The translations under genes were made by a program, and so were the position numbers. A stretch of 64,000 bases of DNA from Oscarella lobularis (lineage: Eukaryota > Porifera > Homoscleromorpha > Homosclerophorida > Oscarellidae), in contig NC_089181.1 in NCBI RefSeq assembly GCF_947507565.1, positions 1,048,536 to 1,112,535 of the forward strand, given 5' to 3'. This document shows, piece by piece, positions 11,306 through 21,640 of this stretch; positions within the stretch are counted from its first letter, which is position 1, and the number at the start of each line of letters is the position of its first letter. A model generated the notes under the pieces. The model searched no databases. It was not told where the DNA came from and was given only the letters and a program-made list of their open reading frames with translations.

Positions 11306-12291
11306 CACTATATATGATGGCAAGTGCATTGCAGCTGTAAGATTGAGCTTGCTCTCTTCGCTGGCTGGTGTTCTGAACTTGTGCGCTTGGTCTAGAGTCA
11401 GATTCGATCCCGGAGCTGCGAGCGTTCCCTATTGGTCGTACGTTGTCCTCGAGCAACGACGCGTCAGTGATTACAGGCACTCTGTGTTGCATTGTGTGTA
11501 AGACCTGTAGGGGCTTGCGTGGCCGGAATGCCGCCAGGTGCGCTTGGTGGAGCATCACCCCTAGCTGCGGCTAGGCTCCGCTAATGGACGCGTCGGCTCA
11601 TGCGCTCTTGGTGATCGAGCAGAGTGTGCAAGCTTTGGGACAAGCAAGCAGTATACGCCTTTTCTTTTTGGATCGCTAAGCATCCAGACCTCTACGTGGC
11701 GCGACTTCGCGTACGTTTCGCGCATAGGAAATTTTATTACAGCCGAAAGCGCTAAATGGTGGAAGAACGCCAATGAACGTTGATTCATCATCGGAATGCA
11801 AAGTAATTTTCGCGAAAATTTTAACGCCAAAATCAGTTACCGTAAGATACGGTAAAGTTAGAGCACGTGCAAAATTGGCGCGACTTTTCTCAGCGAACCA
11901 GCGACTCGTTGCCCTCGTTGTCGCGGTGAATGGAAGAGCGAGCAGTGTGTACTGTACGTGCAGCCAATTTCTTTTTGACTGGATGTCAAAACACATATAA
12001 AAAGGTAAAACAATAATCAAAACACAGTATAAAAAGGTAAACGCAATAATCAAATAAATTCGCCGTCTACATGTTAATAAAGGCGTGCAACGTATTCACT
12101 AAATCATGCTAAGGAAACAACTCCGCTTGTAACTGCAATGCTTTGGTATTCTCTTTTTAGGTCAGGGGCAATGCTCGTGTAGTACATGTCATTTGGTGTT
12201 TTCAGCTCCGTATGATATAATCTGCAAAAAGCTCAAAATATGAATCTATTTCGCATCGTGTGCACGTTTCGTGAAGTATTTTCCTTTTTTC
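11306..12291. other. Unassigned region with a small tandem duplication
   Basis: Open frames on the minus strand (11558-11295, 11830-11561, 12053-11676) have no recognisable domain. At 11990-12054 an ACACAGTATAAAAAGGTAAA...AATCAA unit of about 32 bases occurs twice in tandem. Nothing else seen. Confidence 0.4.
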
Positions 12292-12930
12292 TCATTTGCC
12301 TTTCTCGCTGCAACGAACGCATAGCAGTCGACTATGCGTTGCAACTGGAAGATGAGGTAACGTTGCGTCGAGTCTCAAGTCCTTTCGTTGCCGTTTTCTT
12401 CCTCGACGTTTCCTCCCTGAATACCCTCCAATAAGATCGACCGCAAGCTCGAGACGAAAAGCGCGGAAATCTCGCTTGACGTGTCCTATTTCCGCGTGCC
12501 TGTCATCTACATGACCTTCGACAATGTAGGCGTTCAAATTTTGCAGCTTCCAAAAGCAACAAAGCCTATTATATAAGCTTATTCTACTTGTACGCCCGAC
12601 ATTGTACTGATCTGTTATTTGGTCCCCTCTATCAACCCCTCTCACGTTTGTAATTTAGGGTTCAAGTAGAGCGCTCGACCTGTACTCCTTGTCTACAGTC
12701 TCTTCGCGATGTTGTCGGAACAGTCCCATCTGCCGATCTTCGCAAATGTGCCGTCGATAAAAAGTGAACGTTTTGTCGATCGAACCAAAAGCAGGTCATA
12801 AGAAAATTTTTACAGAGGTACTTGTAGTATTCTCTTCTAACGTCTTCTTTCTTCGGAAGACCACTTTTGTAGTTTCAAAATTGGTCATGAAAAGCATGAT
12901 GCAAGGTAAGACATTTCTGGCTTTCAGTAC
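12292..12930 (-). pseudogene. piggyBac transposase fragment
   Basis: The frame 12645-12292 reads MRGVDRGDQITDQYNVGRTS, AYIVEG and a basic GRKRRGRKRQR segment, the conserved end of the piggyBac DDE domain (MRGVDRxDQ). Upstream on the same strand, WFDRQNVHFLSTAH and ADGTVPT continue the homology to about 12800, with a stop and frame changes. It is close to the piggyBac at 40.3-49.3 kb (WFDRRFVHFLSTAH, MRGVDRGDQMTALYNVGRKS), so the same family. The N-terminal half and the Cys-rich tail are absent. Confidence 0.85.
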
Positions 12931-13239
12931 ATCACTCATGTTCTTTACACAGTTTTTTATTAGCTAAACTAAAATAAGCCAGAAGGACTGCTACCTGGCT
13001 AAACACATTTTGGGCTACCATGCGCCGGGACCTCCTCGATTTTTATTTAGACAAATACTAAACACAAAACAAGAGAACAGGAATAGAATGAACATAGGAC
13101 ACAATTACTCCCAGCTGAAGCACCGAACTGGAGCTCCAGCTGGGGAGGGCACGGAGGAAACAGAAATAGATGGGAAAACAGACTTAACTTTACGTAAAAT
13201 GATACGAGAATTCTCATGTTGAAGAGAGACAGACAGACA
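12931..13239. other. Probable 3' UTR of the LINE and flank
   Basis: No coding signal. Lies immediately 3' of the LINE endonuclease frame on the minus strand; the insertion border and any tail could not be fixed. Confidence 0.35.
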
Positions 13240-16200
13240 TTAACGCCAAAAATCCATGAATGCATTTTTGTGGTCGAGAAAATCCAAAGAAGGGCGTAGG
13301 GAAAATTGGGAGAAGAGACGCTTTCCGATGGGACTCCATCGGCCAAACACCTCGAAAACAAGCGGCTCGAAGAGGTATCCGAGTCGCGTTGCGTCGTCGA
13401 GGTACTTGGCCAACTTATCCTCTTCTCTTTTAGCCGCCGCGGCACCGTCTGAACAAGCACCTCGCGCGAGAACCGATCCAGATTGCGGGTGAATGACGCT
13501 GACATCCAAAAGCAGCTTTCTGCCGTCTTTGAAGTTAAAAACTCCAATGTCTGGACGCTTGTTGTCGTCGTCGAATTGATGCTCGCGTTCCAGATCGCAA
13601 AGGTAGTTGACCGAGTGCAGAAGGTTGATCCAGGTGTGTTGGATGGCGTTATGACGACGGACTGCACCCGAGCCGCGGGCGCACGTTAGGGTGTGATAGC
13701 CATCATTGTCGATTGCTGCCCCACAATCGCAGTGGTCAATGTCACGCAGGAAAGGAATTTCCGCCCCAAGTCGAAGCAATGCCGCAATCCGAAATTCGGC
13801 AGGCGAGACGGACAAAGCATTCGACGAGGGGAGGGCATCCAACCATGCAGCGGACTCTAAACCACTGGCGCTGCGGAGGCGGGCTTGCGAACGTTGGTCG
13901 CTGCGAGATATCAAGCGTTCAGCTGCTTCTGATTAAAGAATTTGTGTTAAGTTCGCTTGTAACTTAGGTTTCGAGTTCGGCAGATGTTCAGCATTTGGTA
14001 TTAGGCTTTTGATATCTTCTCCGACTGGATGTAAGCCAATTATTGCACGGAAGATGTGGCCTCCAAGGAATCGCTCGCTCGGGGTGGTGTCAATATTCGT
14101 AGGCGCTGACGGAAATTTCTCAATGCAGCCCGGAAGAAATGCGAGGGACGCAGCCCACGATCCGAGAAAAGCGCAAGGAGAAACCCGCGAAGCCGAAGAG
14201 AGACCAAATCCGCCATGTGACAAAGGAAGGCTGAGCTGTTGATGTTGGTCTGGAGAGACATTGATGATGGACTCCAAAGTCGAAACGATATTTTCATCAT
14301 GTAACTTTGCCGCGGATTCGATATCTGGTGGAGGGATTGATCGAAGGAGGTGTGTTAAGGTTGGGACTCCGCAGTAGCGAAGGAGTAAGGAAGCAACTTG
14401 GGTGTTCTTAATGCAACGAAGCTTTTGTAAGAAAGGCTGCTGTTTTCGTGCAAAATTCAAGCATTCTCGGTTGATGAATTTCGCGGAGCCGACGGGACTG
14501 CCAAGGATTTGCATGCCGTCCCTTGAGATAGAGGCGGCAAGGGGCCATTCGCCGACTTCACGCTGACTTAAAACTTCGCACTTGTCAGGACGAATCTCCA
14601 GACCAATTGATGCCATTTTATCCTGCAGAACTTCGTACGCTGACAGAACGTCCGCCTTTGGGCCAACAATAACTGCGTCATCAAGGTAGCTAACGACAAA
14701 ACCTTTGGAGCACTCCTCTGCAGCCGCTCGCAAGCAAGGTTGCAGAGCGAGCGCGAAAAGAAAAGGCCCCAAAGGGTCACCTTGTTCGACGCCCTCTTGA
14801 TATTCATTTTCTGTTGGAAGCAAAGTGCTGGCGGGAGGAAGTAGCAACGAGCAACAAACTTGTACAAAGATGGAAAGGATTCTGCCACTTCTTTGAGAAA
14901 AGAAGAGCGGCTGATGGAATTGAAGGCATTTCGAGCGTCAGTCTTCAGGATCATCCAATCAGGGTGCTGAGTGAACGACAGCTGAAGAAGGTGGATAAGA
15001 TGCTCCGCTCCGCCGGCCGTCGCCACCCCAAATTGGAATGGGTTGAAAAACGAAGCCATTTGAGATTTTAAAGCACTGCAAGCCGCTTTGGCCACGAGAC
15101 GGCGAAAGACGCTGCCAACCGCTATTGGCCGTACGTCATTGGCATTCTTTCGTAAAGCGATCAACCGAGCGCTTGCAAACGCTGTGGCGACATCAGAAGG
15201 AATAGATCCATCCAGAAATAAATTGCAGGCGCGAGTGAGCAATTCGATAGCTGCGTCATCGTGCAGGAGAATTCGTAAATGTTCGAAACGCCATCCATCG
15301 CAACCTGGGCTCGATCCCCGGGGAGCACTTTTTAGAGCATTTTTTATGCTCCGGGGAGAAACCTGCAGGCTTGCGCTGGAAATCGAAATATAATCCAACG
15401 CCGACGACGCCTTGGGATACTTTGCACACAGCTTTTCGATCGTTTTGTCCGTAAGAGGGGCAATGCCGGAGCTAGTTAGCATACTCGCCGCACGAGAAAT
15501 TTCACCATGACGCACTTTGCGTGTAATTGCCGACTGAAGCCTTTCAGAAAGCGAAATCTATCCCTCGTCTTCAGCTGCAGAAGAAGCAGGCGACTCGTTG
15601 GTGTTGCAGATCTGAGAATCACCGCCTGAAGATGACGCGACAGGAGCGGTTGAAAGCAATTCATCCCAACGGCGCTGAAGAAAAAGCTCAAAGCGTTGAG
15701 CACGAGAAAGAGAATTGTTGTTGTCCGCCTGGCAAGAATTTGGTTGAAGGACGTGCCTTGGCAATAAGAATAGGAGCTTCCAAGATTGCGAACAGGTGGG
15801 GTCGGCGATAATTAAATTGAGCGCGATCTTGCAGCAATCTGTGAAGGCATGGTGAAAATTACTCGAGAGCGTCTCGATTGACCGAGATATCGAACGGCCA
15901 AAATCTTGAAAGCAGAGAGAATCCAGAGATGTCTCGATCGGCTCTGGCGCTGCCTCCGACGTTTGAGGCATATTAACAGCTGGAGGCAATTCAACAGCTG
16001 CATGGGTGCCACCCAGATCATCATCCGATGCGGCGGTGTTAACTTTTGAGACTGCCACGCCGGTAGCAACGGGCTCAACGCAAACGTCCGAACCGTCATT
16101 TGTCCGTCTTTCTGGACAATCTTGTACGTGGGAATGAAGCCGTTGGTACAATTTGTCACAAAAAGGACAGAGACTCAGGTTGTACGTGTTGCGGAACCAC

Positions 16201-16331
16201 GTTGGCACACCAGCGGATTTGTGAGAGTCTCACAAATGCCTGTACAGATGTTTGCCCTTACTGACGTTCGAGCATCCTTGAACAGGGCATTTAGCCGGCA
16301 CCGGGAGTGTTTGGCGGTGATTCTTTGACAT
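13240..16331 (-). pseudogene. LINE with C-terminal restriction-like endonuclease
   Basis: Begins at the ATG at 16331. The N-terminus has two C2H2-type fingers (CPVQGC...HLYRHL and CPFCDK...HSHVQDC). Reverse transcriptase follows with SPGCDGWRFEHL, KTDARNAFNS, the GVEQGDPLGP segment and catalytic SYLDDAVIVG. The C-terminus (13914-13240) has a Cys/His knuckle (CDCGAAIDNDGYHTLTC) and an RPDIGVF...KLLLDVSV PD-(D/E)xK-type nuclease core, as in R2/NeSL/Hero-like elements that cut target DNA before reverse transcription. Breaks: an in-frame stop in the first finger, TAG at 15558, a frameshift near 14830 and TAA at 13933. Length (about 3.1 kb) is near complete. 3' flank 13000-13239 is probably 3' UTR. 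Confidence 0.9.
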
Positions 16332-16690
16332 AACGAAAACCGTTAGTCGATGAGTACACGGGAAAATCCCGGAATCACGTCCTCAATGCTCTAAAAGAGC
16401 AACGATTTGGATTCAGAGATCCGAGTGGTGAAAAAAGTGAGCTTTGAGACGGTTCCGAGAGCAGAGGTTTGAACGTGTACTGTAGGCGTGTCCCCGCGGT
16501 GTGTCCTCAATGGTGTAGCCTGGGTAACGCTAACGCAGGCGCAGTACGGTAACTTTATTCGTAATCTCTACCAATCTAATATACTAATATACTGACATAT
16601 GCAATGCTATAACTCTTTATTTTTCAGAGGAAATCACATCCACAAAGCTCATCATACACTACACTCAAGACAAAATCATAACACTACCTC
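16332..16690. other. No recognised feature
   Basis: Upstream flank or 5' UTR of the LINE; low-complexity AT-rich run at 16560-16610. No gene seen. Confidence 0.35.
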
Positions 16691-16699
16691 TTTCAAGTG

Positions 16700-17160
16700 T
16701 CCTCGCGGATCAGATCATACGTCGTCAATCTGTGTCAGTCTCACCTTTTCTTCTTTTTTAGGCGGCTCTTTCTCTGGACGTCGCACAGATTCTGGAGTAA
16801 CAGACTTCATAGACCCATTCACAATTTTTGCAGTAAATTTGCAACTCTCCATGAACGTAATTTTCAGTATCGCAGCAGCTTCAACTCCTGTCAACTGTTC
16901 AACAACTTCCCGCTTTGCGAGTGCGGTGACCTTCTCTCCGTCATTTCCTTAAATCAGCTAAAATTTGAACAGCGCCAATCTTCACTTTTTGAAAACTGCC
17001 GCAAAGTGAGCACTCTCCATACTTCGCACCTTCTGCAAAGGGAATTTTGCCTCTGCAGGTCAACGTCACGCATCGGACGAACTTCTTGAATCTTCCCGCA
17101 CCAATTACCTCGGCACCATTTATAACAAACTCTGACATACTATCACTCGTATCAACTTCA
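16700..17160 (-). pseudogene. Zinc-ribbon protein fragment (possibly OB-fold/SSB-like)
   Basis: A minus-strand frame (about 17160-16941) contains MSEFVINGAEVIGAGRF, VTLTCRG and GECSLCGS, i.e. a CxxC pair in an RPA/SSB-like setting. After a one-base shift near 16945 it continues with GEKVTALAKREVVEQLTGVE and a charged tail ending at 16733. Similar uncharacterised proteins in invertebrate genomes combine a zinc ribbon with an OB-like segment, but this is from memory and weak. It overlaps the end of the RecQ-like fragment, so both may be pieces of one element. Confidence 0.35.
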
Positions 17161-17524
17161 GCGGCATGAGCCGTGAATACGTAATCGCTTCGAATTGTCG
17201 CACAGAAGTGGAAGAATTGTCGCACAGAAGTGGAAGAATTGTCTGCGTCTCAGAAACGACGGCAGTAGAGACTCCTTTTGCCTCAAGGCGTCGAACCGGA
17301 TCCTCCATCAAGGCAACAAGAGGAGAGACAACTACAACTATAGATGGTCGCTGATGCCTTCGCAGCTTGTCAAATGCCAACGGCAAGCAGAAAAAGCAAA
17401 GTGATTTGCCATATCCGGTTGGTAGAGATACAAACACGTCAAAACCGCGAACGACAGCGACTGCGGCCGGGAACTGCTCCGTACGGTCGCCAAGTTGGAG
17501 AGCAGACGCCAAGACAGCACTCAA
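17160..17524 (-). pseudogene. RecQ-like SF2 helicase fragment 1
   Basis: Minus-strand frame with a Walker A motif (LPTGYGKSLCFF), preceded by FPAAVAVVRGFDVFVS, and motif Ia (VSPLVALMEDPVRRLEAKG), as in RecQ-family DNA helicases. Only the first ~130 residues of the helicase core are present. Coding similarity stops at a 22-base tandem duplication (17193-17243). A second RecQ-like fragment lies at 26.2 kb on the plus strand. Such fragments may come from multi-copy transposon-associated helicases rather than a host RecQ gene. Confidence 0.7.
17193..17243. repeat. 22-base tandem duplication
   Basis: AATTGTCGCACAGAAGTGGA-type unit twice plus a few bases, at the point where RecQ-like coding similarity ends. 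Probably a local replication error. Confidence 0.8.
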
Positions 17525-17639
17525 ATTTGTTTAAGAGACTCGGACGCGACATCATAAATCAATTAGCTACGAGGTCACCTGACCTCGAGGAGGGTCGCTG
17601 ATTGTACCGCAGTGAACGCTGCGAGACACGCCCCAAAAC

Positions 17640-18326
17640 ACAAGTAGAGTGTGCGCATTACACGAGACCATCCTCCCCGAGCAAATGGTCTGGCATCCAG
17701 ACTAGGCCACACCAACGTCGGTTTGCGGTGTATACACTTGCATTTTATTCGGCATCAAGAAATCGAAGTCCCAGAACAGGCCCTTTCAGATCGAGCGTCG
17801 TATAACGAGAAATTCGTGTACGATAGACCATTTCCCCAGCTCAACGCGCGCCGAGAGCTTCCCAACGACATCAATCGGGGTCCTACTGATTCCCAAACCA
17901 TGCGCTCGCCCATGAATCTTGGCGGGGTCCTCAACTAAGGCTCATCGGGAGAAGAGAAGGTCCCGCTCCCGTATTAATTAGAAATTCGACATCGGTTTTG
18001 CCCAATTTTTCTTCGGTTACAACCGAACCAATCGCACCGCGAACGTGGCAGACCGAATTAAACACTCACGCCGACTGCGAACTCGTACTCGCACTACCGC
18101 TTTGCGCCTGTGACTCGTTTCGCGCCGCGACAGGAGCTGGCGATCCCTCGTCGCCTTCGGATTTTCCGTTCGCCGCGGACGCAGGGCAATCGCGCGCAAT
18201 ATGCCCGGGCTGATTGCACTTGAAGCATACACGAGCGTTTGTTCCTCTCGTGTTCGGGGTCCCATGGGATGCGCGTCTCCAGTCGCGATAATCGCTCCTT
18301 CAATTTCAGCAGCGCCGACGCTGTAG
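17640..18326 (-). pseudogene. Retrotransposon gag-protease fragment (CCHC knuckle)
   Basis: On the minus strand ALLKLKERLSRLETRIPWD leads into a CCHC zinc knuckle (CFKCNQPGHIARDC) and a Ser/Gln-rich linker. After a stop comes a retropepsin-like segment (VEFLINTGAGPSLLP; Asn replaces the usual catalytic Asp). After a frameshift a second segment (VGKLSARVELGKWS, HEFLVIRRS) fits the C-terminal half of the protease fold. Order and spacing fit the Gag-Pro junction of an LTR retrotransposon. Homology begins sharply at about 18326, next to a repeat relic (18327-18377). No LTR recognised. Confidence 0.7.
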
Positions 18327-18512
18327 GGCGCACAAATGAGATGAACCACAAATGAGATCACAACGTCATGATGACGTCGCATGTCGTCACAGTGCCATCA
18401 CCAGCTCCATGATGCTATTCTACGCCGCAGACGTCAAATGCGTTTCAGATGTAGTAGAATTCTAAGCGCAACAGAAAAAGCGTGTGATCTCTTTTGTGGT
18501 TGACGCCATTAT
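18327..18512. repeat. Imperfect inverted repeat related to the 10.1/60.5-kb block
   Basis: 18327-18377 (GGGCGCACAAATGAGAT...ACCACAAATGAGATC...ATGATGAC) matches 60692-60740 in order. An inverted partial copy (GTGATCTCTTTTGTGGTTGA) sits at 18483-18502. The pair encloses about 100 bases and could be a small foldback or decayed terminal pair. Confidence 0.5.
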
Positions 18513-18629
18513 GCCGGCATGTCAGCGAGGCAAACTGACGACTGGCTCAAAAAATCACCTTTTCACAGTGAACCATTTAATCGTACTGTACGTAATATGT
18601 AATGTGTACATAGTGACCTATATGTATTT

Positions 18630-18918
18630 TTTACAGAACAAAGAACCGATGATTCGAAAAAGGAACCTTTGAAGCCAATTACGTTGAATGCTCCGATGGA
18701 ACGAGTTCAAATCGATCTCGTCGATATGAAGTCTCCACTTGTGACAAATAGAGGCCAGTCGTCCCGATACGTCCTGTCAATTATGGAGGTGTTCAACGGT
18801 TATGTTGTACTTCGAGCCCTTTTGGATAAAACAGCGAGTGCAGTAGCGGATCAGCTTGGAGACGTGTTGGCTATTATTGGGACTCCCAAAATACTGCCGT
18901 GCGACCAAGGGACAAATT
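18630..18918 (+). pseudogene. Integrase-core fragment (KRBA2/Ginger-like), 5' part
   Basis: After a TTTTTTACAG acceptor (18634) the frame reads ...KPITLNAPMERVQIDLVDM (first catalytic Asp), YVLSIMEVFNGYVVLRALL and LPCDQGTNF (second Asp). This is the D..D half of a retroviral-type integrase resembling the KRBA2/Ginger lineage. It is cut by a palindromic TTAA-flanked element at 18923. The frame appears to resume at 19716 (NNLEWLTDNNELKSD) and soon stops. The glutamate half is not found nearby. Confidence 0.7.
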
Positions 18919-18922
18919 TTAA

Positions 18923-19711
18923 AGGGGCACTGTAACGGTTTTTAAACCTATACTATTATTAAAGTTCTTACGTTTGCTAATCGTTTCGCGCCGGTTTTGG
19001 TGGCATTGTGTGCTTTGGCTACGAAAACGAAGCGTTTTAACTCTAATCACGGGCCTTCTGTGACGTAACTGGTCCACGCAGCTACCCGGATACAAAAAAT
19101 GAACGGGCGTTTATGTTGAAGGCGTCACCTGCCGAGAAAGTTTGAAGGAAAAAAGTGTAGATCGTAAGGACTGAAACCGTTCTGTTCTTACTTAAATTCG
19201 CTCACTACAAGCGGAAACGAGATGAAGCCAGAAATGCGCTTTTGCGCGTCATGCATTCGATGCTGTCTTCCGTGCCTTTCCGTTCGTATGTCTGTAAACC
19301 TGTAATTGCACGACGTGGGAGAACCTTTGCACATGATAAATTAAGTGAGACAATGAACAGCACGGAAGACAGCATGAAATGCATGACGCGCAAAAGCGCG
19401 CTTCCGGCTTTATTTCGTTTCCCCTTGTAGTTACCCAATTCAAGTCAGTACAGAACGGTTTCAGTCCTTACGATCTACGCTTCTTTCTTTCAAACTTTCT
19501 CGGCAGATGACGCCTTTGACATAAACGCCCGTTCATTTTTTGTATCCGGGTAGCTGCGTGGACCAGTTACGTAACAACGCTCTTGATAACAGAGTTAAAA
19601 CGCTTTGTTCTCGTAGCCGAAGAACACAATGCCAGCAAAACCAGCGCGAAACGATTAGCAAACGTAAGAACTTTAATAGTAATATAGGTTTAAAACCGTT
19701 ACAGTGCCCCT
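18923..19711. mobile_element. 789-base palindromic TTAA-flanked MITE
   Basis: Starts AGGGGCACTGTAACGG and ends CCGTTACAGTGCCCCT, with TTAA on both sides (18919-18922 and 19712-19715). The two arms pair over nearly their whole length (about 350 bases each), including an inner pair around 19210-19290 / 19350-19435, leaving only a short central loop. TTAA targeting fits piggyBac- or Kolobok-type transposases. No coding capacity. Confidence 0.9.
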
Positions 19712-19715
19712 TTAA

Positions 19716-20647
19716 CAATTTAGAATGGCTTACAGACAATAACGAATTGAAGAGCGACTGTATGCGATCAAGTACGGAAGAGTTGTGGTAGAATCCAACG
19801 TAGATTTTCGAATATAGATGGCAGCTCCAGAAGTGGACGACATCAAACAAAATATTTTCAATGATAGAGATGATAACTGTCATTTGCTCAAGTTGCAGTC
19901 TTCTGTCAATTAAATATTTAGATAATAATGGCTTCGTTTACCTACGCATACACAATCGGGTGGCCCATCTCATTTAATAACGAAAAGCTTAAAAGACGTT
20001 ATAGAAAGGGGCTACACGACTTTGGCAGAACCAGTCCTTGCTAGCCTTTGAAAGCAGGATGTCGGAGACGCAGAAAAACTATTTAAAACAGAGAGAAAGG
20101 TTTATCTGTGACACAAAGTTTTCGAAGGTATGCGGGCTGAGCTAGCTGCAGCGCAGTAAATACCACTACAGTAGTACTGTTCCTCATACGACCACCCTAA
20201 AAATTGGTCGCTTAACAGAACGGTGAAAAAGATTCTTAGAGACCTTTATAACAAATATACGGAGCCTCTAAGGCTCACAATTTTGCTGATGGAATGTCGC
20301 CAGTTAGACATTTGTTGAACTAATTTTAAATGATTACGTCTCACTTTGATTTTTTAAGAAAGTATCAATATGCGAAGCAAGCGAAGGAAGTATGTTTCCA
20401 TTTAAATACACCGTACAACATTTTTAAATTAGGTTTTTATTTAGATATTTCCAACTTTATATTGACAAAAGACGTTTACTAGAGACATAAAGCGATTCGC
20501 GATACCATGAGTGCTATATTTTCTGATTCTCCATCTAATGATGAATATGGCTTTGTTACAATCAAGGCTCGTTTCCCAAATTCTGCATAAAAACTCGTGC
20601 TTTCAACTGTCAAAGCACACTTAAAGTTTATGACACATGATTAAATA
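19716..20647. other. Integrase tail scrap, then unassigned sequence
   Basis: Up to about 19790 the integrase frame continues, then stops. The region 19900-20160 has a plus-strand frame with several stops and no recognised domain. 20160-20647 is AT-rich with nothing identified. Confidence 0.35.
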
Positions 20648-20904
20648 ATTCCCCGAACACCAGGGCGCGCGCGTGCTCGAATGGTTTTTCAAACGTGATA
20701 GTCCAAAAGTCGAAGTGTTTTATATCGGTATACCCTGACGTCACATTCGCACTTAGGCGAATCACACACAAAGGTGCCTTAATGACATCAGTCATTGTGA
20801 TGTCATACTCTCCCGTATTTTTGAACAAAATGTACATTTGTTAAAAGGTGACGCCACAGTAGATGGAAACCCGGATTGTGGCTTAAAACTTTTCAGGAAG
20901 GAGG
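20648..20904 (+). repeat. Dispersed repeat B, copy 1
   Basis: Direct copy of 33916-34163: both start ATTCCCCGAACACCAGGGCG, contain GGTATACCCT.ACGTCAC, CACTTAGGCGAATCAC and a GACATCA...TGATGTCATACTC hairpin, and end TTTTCAGGAAGGAGG. About 85% identical by eye. No inverted termini or duplication recognised here. In copy 2 it interrupts a Harbinger coding frame, so the repeat is mobile or was. Confidence 0.8.
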
Positions 20905-21379
20905 CATATTATACATGCTACTTTATCAAGAATAAATACATAACGTGCACATAGCAATGAGCTTTATCAGTAGGGCTCATAAAGGGAGCAGAGTAAAAGA
21001 GCACGTTGGGATAGGAGGGGTATAGCTCTGTGTCGCAATGCAAAGTATGCAAATAGGCTTTACTAAAATTAGAGTGATAAGAATGTGCTCCGGGTTTTTG
21101 GGGATCCTAGGATGGCTCACGAAAGGCCATCTTTATCTAGTACGGGACCAACACCTTCACACCTTCGAAGTTTTCTCAGTGTCTTCTCGTTGTCTCTGGT
21201 GTTCATCCAGCTGAAGCCAGGCGTCGTCTTCCGGCCTTGACGCTCGAATGGCAAAAAGGCAGCGCGTGGATCGACGCAATGACGCGCGATCTCGCGTCGT
21301 GTCGCAAATGCGTCGGAGCCTACCACGCGGCCCGAAAAGCAGACGCCGACAACTATGGCGGCCGTCGATTGTTCGAATA
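20905..21379. other. Unassigned region
   Basis: Minus-strand frame 21326-21117 (69 codons, basic) lies downstream of a Gypsy gag scrap and may derive from the same element, but no domain is recognised. Confidence 0.3.
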
Positions 21380-21640
21380 CTAGGTAAATCGGCTAATTTC
21401 TTCGCTCGGAAAACTTGGCAACAAGGGCGTGGGTGTAATAATGCAGCGGGTTTTGCTGTCCAAAAGTCCTCTGCATGAATTCCCGGAAATCGTCCATTCG
21501 ACTACGTCGTTCAGATCCGCCATCAACGCACGATATTCTGCTTGCGCCCTTCCTCTTAGCAAAGCGACGGCTTGGCGTAGTCGAACACGTCGGTTCTATC
21601 GCTCGAAATCGCCGACGGCGCTGGAACATTAACCAATGTG
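21380..21640 (-). pseudogene. Gypsy gag fragment
   Basis: Minus-strand frames read LRGRAQAEYRALM, then after a one-base shift FREFMQRTFGQQNPLHYYTHAL. This aligns without gaps to Gag of the Gypsy element at 51-57 kb (LRGRAQAEYRALM, FIRTTFGPKNPMQHFTRAL). Upstream, RLRQAVALLRGR aligns to KFKQAIAHLRGR with a Trp-to-stop change. Only about 80 codons survive, directly abutting the C-terminal end of the DUF4371 element. Confidence 0.8.

Noticed and set aside
13706-15811. Plus-strand frames across the LINE
   Set aside because: They are antisense to the reverse transcriptase and endonuclease and show no domains.
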